Shown here piece after piece: positions 6,170 to 10,418 of a stretch of DNA of 10,418 nucleotides. Below the pieces are notes generated by a model. That model was given only the letters and a program-made list of their open reading frames with translations. It ran no database searches and was not told where the DNA came from. Origin of the DNA: an uncultured Clostridia bacterium (lineage in GTDB: Bacteria; Bacillota; Clostridia; Lachnospirales; CAMVHY01); the NCBI GenBank assembly GCA_946415665.1, contig CAMKTI010000060.1:1-10418 (forward strand), read 5' to 3'. The stretch's first letter is position 1, and each line of letters starts with the position of its first letter. Both the position numbers and the translations under genes were made by a program.

Positions 6170-7486
6170 TTTTTTGATAAGATATCTGGCGGATTGCAAG
6201 ATGTATTTCGAAAATTTTCTGGCAAAGGGAAAATAACTGAAAAAGATCTGGACAGGATGTTGCATGAAATTAAAATGACTTTTTTAGATGCCGACGTAAA
6301 TTTTAATGTTGTGAGAGTGTTAAATAATAATATTGCTCAAAAAGCAAAAGGAGCAGAGGTTTTAAAAAGTTTGACACCTGACCAGCAAATAATTAAAATT
6401 ATAGATGACGAATTGATTGAAATTTTAGGGTTTGCTCAAGCGGGTTTGACATTTGCAAAAAGGTTAACTGTTTTTGTTTTGGTTGGATTGCAAGGAGCGG
6501 GAAAAACTACTGTCGCCGGAAAATTGGCATTAAAATTAAAAAAGCAAGGTAAAAAAGTTTTATTGGTGGCGTGTGATACTTTTCGAGCTGCGGCAATTAA
6601 GCAGTTGCAAGTTCTTGGCAGGCAAATTGGTATCGAAGTATTTAGCTTAGAAAATGAAATTTCACCGATAAAAATTGCAAAAGCTGGGAAAGAATATGCT
6701 TTACAGAATAATTTTGATGTTGTTATAATTGATACGGCAGGACGTTTAAATATCGATGATAATCTTATGAACGAACTGCATGAAATAAAATCTGCTGTTG
6801 TTCCACATGAAATATTGCTTGTGGTAGATGCAATGGGAGGACAAGAAGCAGTTAATATCGCACAAAGTTTTGATAATTGGCTTGGAATTGATGGTATAAT
6901 TATGACGAAGCTCGATGGTGATGCACGTGGCGGAGCAGTTTTGTCGATAAGATATATTACGAAAAAGCCAGTGAAATTTATTGGTGTGGGCGAAAAATTA
7001 ACGGATTTAGAAGAATTTCACCCGGACAGAATGGCATCGAGAATTTTAGGACACGGCGATGCTTTGTCAGCGATCGAGAAAGCAGAAGAGGCTTTTGGCG
7101 AGGAAGAGTTAAAAAAACAGTCGGAAAAGATGCTAAAAAATAAATTTGATTTAAATGATTTATTAAAGCAGATGCAGAAAATTAAAAAACTCGGACCGCT
7201 TAAAGATTTCTTGAAAATGATTCCGGGATTGAATAAAATAGATTTGAGTCAGGCAGATCCTGAGGGAGAATTAAAAAGAATTGCTGCGATTATTTCTTCA
7301 ATGACACCAAAGGAACGTTCGAATCCTGATATTATTAATGCGTCGCGCAAGCGTAGAGTTGCAAAAGGTTGCTGTCGCTCAGTGAATGAGATTAATATGT
7401 TGCTTAAGCGTTTTGATGAAATGAGAAAGATTATGCAAATGTTTAAAAGTGACAAAAAGTCTTTGTTTAAGTTTTTTGGCAATTAA
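6158..7486 (+). CDS. ffh: Signal recognition particle protein Ffh
   Basis: Ffh binds SRP RNA and signal sequences on the ribosome and delivers them to FtsY at the membrane. The product has 442 aa from GTG at 6158, normal length. The N domain is at 1-100. The G domain has G1 GLQGAGKTT (110-118), DTAGR (192-196), TKLDGDARGG (250-259) and GVGEK (276-280). The Met-rich M domain (about 325-435) carries the RNA-binding motif SRKRRVAKGCCRSVNEIN (396-413). In nearly all homologues I know this reads G-S-G after the second basic cluster; here it is G404-C405-C406. The ribosome binding site GGAAGTGAT (6154-6162) overlaps the GTG, and homologues begin M-x-F, which matches the in-frame ATT at 6167 (product 439 aa). 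It heads an operon with rpsP and khpA; ylxM, often upstream, is absent. Confidence 0.95.
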   Translation: MINIFFDKISGGLQDVFRKFSGKGKITEKDLDRMLHEIKMTFLDADVNFNVVRVLNNNIAQKAKGAEVLKSLTPDQQIIKIIDDELIEILGFAQAGLTFAKRLTVFVLVGLQGAGKTTVAGKLALKLKKQGKKVLLVACDTFRAAAIKQLQVLGRQIGIEVFSLENEISPIKIAKAGKEYALQNNFDVVIIDTAGRLNIDDNLMNELHEIKSAVVPHEILLVVDAMGGQEAVNIAQSFDNWLGIDGIIMTKLDGDARGGAVLSIRYITKKPVKFIGVGEKLTDLEEFHPDRMASRILGHGDALSAIEKAEEAFGEEELKKQSEKMLKNKFDLNDLLKQMQKIKKLGPLKDFLKMIPGLNKIDLSQADPEGELKRIAAIISSMTPKERSNPDIINASRKRRVAKGCCRSVNEINMLLKRFDEMRKIMQMFKSDKKSLFKFFGN

Positions 7487-7519
7487 ATTTCGGGTTTAAA
7501 TTAAAGGAGGTGATAATAT

Positions 7520-7759
7520 TTGGTAAAAATCAGATTGGTCAGACGTGGTGCGAAAAAACATCCACATTATAGAATTGTTGTTGCTGATTCACGAACACCA
7601 CGAAACGGAAAAATAATTGAAGATCTTGGTTATTATGATCCAATGAAAGAACCATCTGAGATAAAAATTAATGCGGAAGCCGTAAAAGTTTGGATTTTGA
7701 AAGGTGCTCAGCCTACGGATTCAATCAAACTAATATTTAAAAAAACTAATCTTAGTTAG
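7520..7759 (+). CDS. rpsP: 30S ribosomal protein bS16
   Basis: bS16 is a primary component of the small ribosomal subunit and helps 16S rRNA fold. The 79-aa product is the usual size and starts MVKIRLVRRGAKKHPHYRI, followed by VVADSRTPRNGKIIEDLGYYDP (20-41), both strong family signatures. The late GAQPTDSI (62-69) also fits. The start is TTG at 7520, placed 5 nt after AAAGGAGGTGAT (7503-7514), a full match to the 16S 3' end, so the rare start codon is backed by a very strong binding site. It lies 33 bases after ffh and 48 before khpA in one operon, the common order in Bacillota. Confidence 0.97.
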   Translation: MVKIRLVRRGAKKHPHYRIVVADSRTPRNGKIIEDLGYYDPMKEPSEIKINAEAVKVWILKGAQPTDSIKLIFKKTNLS

Positions 7760-7807
7760 TAAAAAAAACAAAAAAATTAAACTTTAAAATTTTAGGAGGA
7801 ATAAATT

Positions 7808-8068
7808 ATGACAGATTTAAAAGGGTTATTAGAGATGATAGCGCAAGGTTTAACGGATTGTCCTTTTGTTGTAAATGCGATAGAAGGCGAGCAGACTACG
7901 GTGTTGGAACTAAAAGTTTCGAAGGCTGATATGGGAAAAGTTATTGGCAAGCAAGGTCGTATTGCTAAATCGATAAGAAATGTGATGAAAGCGAGTGCTA
8001 TGCATCTTGGAAAAAGGGTTCAAGTTGAAATTATTCAAAGTAATGATGATTCGAGTAGCTTAAGCTAA
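7808..8068 (+). CDS. khpA: KH-domain RNA-binding protein KhpA
   Basis: KhpA (YlqC) is a small single KH-domain protein that binds many RNAs, usually with KhpB, and affects cell size and division in several Bacillota. The 86-aa product has the KH core GKVIGKQGRIAKSIRNVMKA (43-62), including the GxxG loop as G47-K-Q-G50. The N-terminal helix LKGLLEMIAQGL (4-15) is typical, and the Ser-rich tail is unstructured. The ATG has AGGAGG (7794-7799) 8 nt upstream. It is the last gene of the ffh operon. In many relatives rimM, trmD and rplS follow, but here a terminator ends the operon. Confidence 0.93.
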   Translation: MTDLKGLLEMIAQGLTDCPFVVNAIEGEQTTVLELKVSKADMGKVIGKQGRIAKSIRNVMKASAMHLGKRVQVEIIQSNDDSSSLS

Positions 8069-8132
8069 AAATGATTTTTTGTGTCGGAGCAAAAAATTAT
8101 TAATGAATGTTGATTTATTGATTAAAAATTAA

Positions 8133-8160
8133 AAGGCATGTTTTTGAGCATGTCTTTTTT
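8133..8160 (+). terminator. Intrinsic terminator after khpA
   Basis: An 8-bp stem AAGGCATG (8133-8140) and CATGTCTT (8149-8156), with one G-T pair and an 8-base loop, is followed by a T run to 8160. It closes the ffh-rpsP-khpA operon. Confidence 0.75.
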
Positions 8161-8161
8161 G

Positions 8162-8187
8162 TTGTAAATTTTTATTTGTGATATAAA
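8162..8187 (+). promoter_or_regulatory. Promoter of the U32 gene
   Basis: An extended -10, TGaTATAAA (8179-8187), lies just after the terminator; TTGTAA (8162-8167) is a possible -35 at a short 14-base spacing. The AT-rich context makes this a moderate call, but a promoter is needed here because the upstream operon is terminated. Confidence 0.45.
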
Positions 8188-8216
8188 AATAATAAATTTT
8201 TTATGGAGATAAATTT

Positions 8217-9443
8217 ATGGATAAAAAAAAAATAGAATTGTTAGCGCCGGCGGGGGATTTTGAAAAATTAAAGTTTGCGATTAATTATGGTGCTGATGCG
8301 GTTTATATTGGTGATAAAAATTTTAGTTTGCGAGCTAATTCTAAAAATTTTGATTATGATGAATTAAATTTGGCAATAAAATACGCGCATGAAAATAATG
8401 TAAAAGTTTATGTGGCGATAAATATTTTTGCGAGAAATAAAGATTTGATTGAGTTGAAAAAAAATTTATATGTATTTAAAAATGCTGACGCGCTGATAGT
8501 TTCTGATCCGGGAATTTTTTTGATGGTAAAGGAAAATTTGCCAAATATGGAAATTCACGTAAGCACGCAGGCAAATGTTTTGAATTATAAAGCGGTTGAA
8601 TTTTGGAAAAAGTTTGGAGCAAAGAGAATTATTTTGGCACGAGAATTATCTTGTGATGAAATAAAATTTATTGCGGAAAAAAATATTGATATTGAATTAG
8701 AAGCGTTTGTACACGGTGCAATGTGTATATCGTATTCGGGAAGATGTTTATTAAGTAATTTTTTTACGGGAAGAGATGCAAATCATGGCGATTGTGCACA
8801 GGCTTGTCGATGGAAATATAAATTATATGCACTTGAAGAAGAAAAAAGAAAAAATAAATTTTGGCCGATTTGGGAAGATGATAAGGGAAGTTTTATTTTG
8901 AATTCGAAAGATATTTGTATGGTAAATTATTTAGATAAATTGTTTGATTGTGGGATAAAAAGTTTAAAAATCGAGGGAAGAATGAAGTCGATTTATTATG
9001 TTGCTGCGGTTACGAAAATTTATCGCGAGGCGATAGATGATTATTTTTTGGATAAAAAAATTTATAATGAGAAAAAAAATTATTATTTGGGTGAACTGGA
9101 AAAGGTTAGCCATAGAATTTATTCGAGTGGATTTTATTTGGATGATAAAAAAAATGAAATTTATGAGAGTAGCAGTTATATAAATAATTATGATTTTGTC
9201 GGGATAGTGAAAGATTTTGATGAGAAAAATTTTTTTGCAGTGGTTGAGCAAAGAAATAAAATTAAAATCGAGGATGAAATAGAGATTTTGGGTAAAAGAG
9301 GGATTTTCTATATGAAAGTAAAAAAAATGTTTGATAGTGACGGAAATGAAATAAAAGAAGCTCCGCACGCACAGCAAATTATAAAAATCAAAACGGATTT
9401 TAAGCTTGAAAAGATGGATTTGATGAGAAGAAAAATAGAATAG
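8217..9443 (+). CDS. trhP: U32-family TrhP-like tRNA 5-hydroxyuridine synthesis protein
   Basis: Proteins of this family, annotated as peptidase U32, include TrhP (E. coli YegQ; B. subtilis YrrN/YrrO), needed for hydroxylation of U34 in tRNA with prephenate and iron-sulfur cluster assembly. The product has 408 aa, the size of the single-module type. Signatures in order are ELLAPAGDFEKLKFAINYGA (7-26), DAVYIG (27-32), IHVSTQANVLN (113-123), and the motif EAFVHGAMCISYSGRCLLS (162-180) followed by GDCAQACRW (191-199). Cys170, Cys177, Cys193 or Cys197, and Cys234 are spaced like the [4Fe-4S] ligands of U32 proteins. The beta-barrel C-terminal part ends with a typical HAQQIIKIKTDF (384-395). GGAG (8205-8208) is 8 nt from the ATG. 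It has its own promoter and pairs functionally with trmR upstream. A true collagenase-type protease is less likely. Confidence 0.87.
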   Translation: MDKKKIELLAPAGDFEKLKFAINYGADAVYIGDKNFSLRANSKNFDYDELNLAIKYAHENNVKVYVAINIFARNKDLIELKKNLYVFKNADALIVSDPGIFLMVKENLPNMEIHVSTQANVLNYKAVEFWKKFGAKRIILARELSCDEIKFIAEKNIDIELEAFVHGAMCISYSGRCLLSNFFTGRDANHGDCAQACRWKYKLYALEEEKRKNKFWPIWEDDKGSFILNSKDICMVNYLDKLFDCGIKSLKIEGRMKSIYYVAAVTKIYREAIDDYFLDKKIYNEKKNYYLGELEKVSHRIYSSGFYLDDKKNEIYESSSYINNYDFVGIVKDFDEKNFFAVVEQRNKIKIEDEIEILGKRGIFYMKVKKMFDSDGNEIKEAPHAQQIIKIKTDFKLEKMDLMRRKIE

Positions 9444-9587
9444 AATCAGTATAAAAAATAATAATTTTATGACGCCAATTTTAAAATAGGTAAGATTACT
9501 GAGTGCAATTTGTCCCATACTTACGAAAAAAATAAAAGTTTATTGTGAACTGTTTGTTGGTTGCGAGACTATGCTTTTTAACATAAG
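9444..9587. other. Spacer between the U32 gene and the IS remnant
   Basis: I see no gene here and no clear terminator for the U32 gene; the hairpin content is low. Its right end touches the probable IS end. Confidence 0.4.
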
Positions 9588-10188
9588 ACAAAAAAAGCAA
9601 TTATGAGTAATGTTGATTCCGATTTGATTTTAGACATCGTTCATATAAAAAGTAAATCAAAAATAAAAGCAAGAGAGATGGTAGAAATAAAAATAGAGTC
9701 GAGTTTATCATAACAAGTAAAAACTTTTCTAAAACGTTTTAATCTCAGGAAATATTGTTCGATATTATTGCACTGTTTATAAAGTTGTTTATCATAGCTC
9801 CAAGATAACTTACGATTTTTTTTAAGGTGGAACAACTGTTTTAAACCCGTGAGCCTTGGCCAAAGCCAAAGTTTTATCATCTTCGTAAGCTCTGTCCATC
9901 AAGAGATAATTATCATTTTGGAATATAAGTATTCAATCAATTCTCCTCCTTCGGGAGCATCGTGAGAATTGCCAGGAGACAAGCGAAAAACCACTGGACA
10001 TAAAAATGTACAACGTAGGTGCAACTTCGTTGTTAGGCCCCCTTTTGAACGTCCGATGCTTTGTTTTTGATTGTTTTTACTTTTATTTAGATCTGGAATC
10101 ACATTTATGCTCGTACTATCAATAAAGAATATATAATCCTCTTTATTAAGCAATTTTTGCTTTTTCATAGCTTCTAGACGCTGTCTAC
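9588..10188 (-). mobile_element. Decayed IS5-family element, minus orientation, interrupted on its right side
   Basis: The region holds the C-terminal part of an IS5-type DDE transposase on the minus strand, followed by a 50-base tail. The tail ends at ACAAAAAAAG (9588-9597), a sequence also found at the presumed left end of the plus-strand element (10189-10198). The two copies would point the right way for shared terminal repeats, and the bases next to them (TAAG, CTAC) allow a TNA target. The 10-bp match is A-rich and could be chance, so the end is tentative. Confidence 0.5.
9641..10188 (-). pseudogene. IS5-family transposase C-terminal part with two compensating frameshifts
   Basis: Three pieces of one DDE transposase are visible. 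The first reads FIDSTSINV (first catalytic Asp), then IGRSKGGLTTKLHL, SPGNSHDAPEGGELIEYL. About 9925-9828, in another frame, reads FQNDNYLLMDRAYEDD (second Asp), then ALAKAHGFKTVVPP. The third, back in the first frame, reads KKNRK, YDKQLYKQCNNIEQYFLRLK (catalytic Glu), then a Tyr-Asp-Lys and the C-terminal helix, ending at TGA 9641. The first and third frames are the same, so two opposite one-base shifts enclose about 95 bases. Both lie near A runs (TTCCAAAATG and CTTAAAAAAAATC on the coding strand). The N-terminal half is missing: family-like sequence (RLEAMKKQ) stops at about 10187, where plus-strand IS sequence begins. It is not functional as read. Confidence 0.85.
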
Positions 10189-10418
10189 ACAAAAAAAGAT
10201 AAAAAAGAGGAATAATCTACGAAATAAGATATAATGAAAAGGAATAAAAAAAGGAACAAAAATAAAAATGAAGGAAAGGATATACCACAGATTTGATATA
10301 AGTGATGCAAAGTGGAAGCTAATAGAACCGCATCTGACAGGTCGGCCTGGGCAACGTGGAGGCATAGCCAAAGATAATCGGAAATTTATCAATGCAGTTA
10401 TTTGGATACTTAAAACAG
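10189..10418 (+). mobile_element. IS5-family element, plus orientation, left end only
   Basis: An orfA of the IS5 family starts at 10268 and the element runs past the window. The left boundary is put near 10188 because the minus-strand transposase stops making sense there and ACAAAAAAAG (10189-10198) repeats the outer end of the other element. The leader contains TATAAT (10230-10235) without a clear -35. Confidence 0.55.
10268..10418 (+). CDS. IS5-family transposase N-terminal orfA (DUF4096 type), truncated by window end
   Basis: Fifty codons are visible. They begin MKERIYHRFDISDAKWKLIE and continue PHLTGRPGQRGGIAKDNRKF, then INAVIWILKT. This is the N-terminal DNA-binding domain of IS5-group (IS427-like) transposases, whose standard form is D-x-x-W-x-x-I-x-P-x-L, then G-R-x-G, then D-N-R-x-F-[IL]-N-A-x-[IL]-W-I-L. 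No damage is seen in this part. The ribosome binding site is weak (AAGGA at 10251-10255, 12 nt before ATG). In this family the C-terminal catalytic part is often in a second frame reached by -1 frameshifting, which cannot be judged here. Confidence 0.88.
   Translation, partial: MKERIYHRFDISDAKWKLIEPHLTGRPGQRGGIAKDNRKFINAVIWILKT

Noticed and set aside
8964..9518. A 184-codon minus-strand frame opposite the U32 gene
   Set aside because: The U32 protein on the plus strand is a clear family member over this whole stretch; the antisense product is a Phe/Ile-rich artefact of AT-rich codons.
9820..9835. Programmed -1 frameshift at the A8 run in the transposase
   Set aside because: In this family the programmed shift lies between orfA and orfB, upstream of the catalytic core, not before the Glu segment; decay or base-calling error is simpler.
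10174..10392. Minus-strand frame across the IS junction
   Set aside because: It is the antisense of the plus-strand orfA, which matches a known transposase domain.
1..10418. CRISPR arrays, tRNA or rRNA genes, toxin-antitoxin or defence systems
   Set aside because: I looked for regular short repeats, cloverleaf-like sequence and recognisable defence proteins on both strands and found none.

Overview
The window is AT-rich DNA from a bacterium that looks like a low-GC member of the Bacillota (Clostridia or Negativicutes). This rests on strong GGAGG-type ribosome binding sites, TTG/GTG starts, an omega subunit beginning MLLEPS, a gmk-rpoZ pair, an ffh-rpsP-khpA block, and TrmR and U32 proteins of the kind found in that phylum. 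The genus cannot be named from the sequence.

Layout. (1) 1-2438, minus strand: the first 812 codons of a large exported surface protein. It has a signal peptide, a short BspA-like leucine-rich segment, one MBG-like module and four YDG-type repeats in an alternating A-B-A-B order. It runs off the window edge. (2) 2439-2993: a 555-base, very AT-rich divergent gap. (3) 2994-3713: a six-helix-type membrane protein of the VUT/YhhQ queuosine-precursor transporter family. (4) 3714-3965: a promoter and leader for gmk with three related 8-bp half-sites. (5) 3966-5897: a tight four-gene run of gmk, rpoZ, a DtxR/MntR-type regulator and a TrmR-like tRNA methyltransferase, closed by an intrinsic terminator. 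(6) 6088-8160: a well-formed promoter, then ffh, rpsP and khpA, then a second terminator. (7) 8162-9443: a U32 (TrhP-like) gene with its own promoter. (8) About 9588-10418: two IS5-family elements. One is a decayed minus-strand copy and the other is a plus-strand copy that seems to have landed inside it and runs off the right edge.

The core is housekeeping: nucleotide supply (gmk), RNA polymerase (rpoZ), protein targeting (ffh), the ribosome (rpsP) and RNA binding (khpA). Three genes in three separate transcription units point to one process, modification of tRNA wobble base 34: queuosine-precursor uptake, 5-hydroxyuridine formation (U32/TrhP) and methylation of ho5U to mo5U (TrmR). They are close to each other but not one operon.

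I found no convincing new multi-gene defence or mobile system. The most unusual signals are these: two genes (the transporter and ffh) whose ribosome-binding-site register points to an AUU start codon; a Cys-Cys substitution in the RNA-binding motif of Ffh; a dyad plus half-site operator candidate around the gmk promoter; a start-stop (ATG TAG) placed exactly where the surface-protein ribosome binding site points; and a transposase with two compensating frameshifts.
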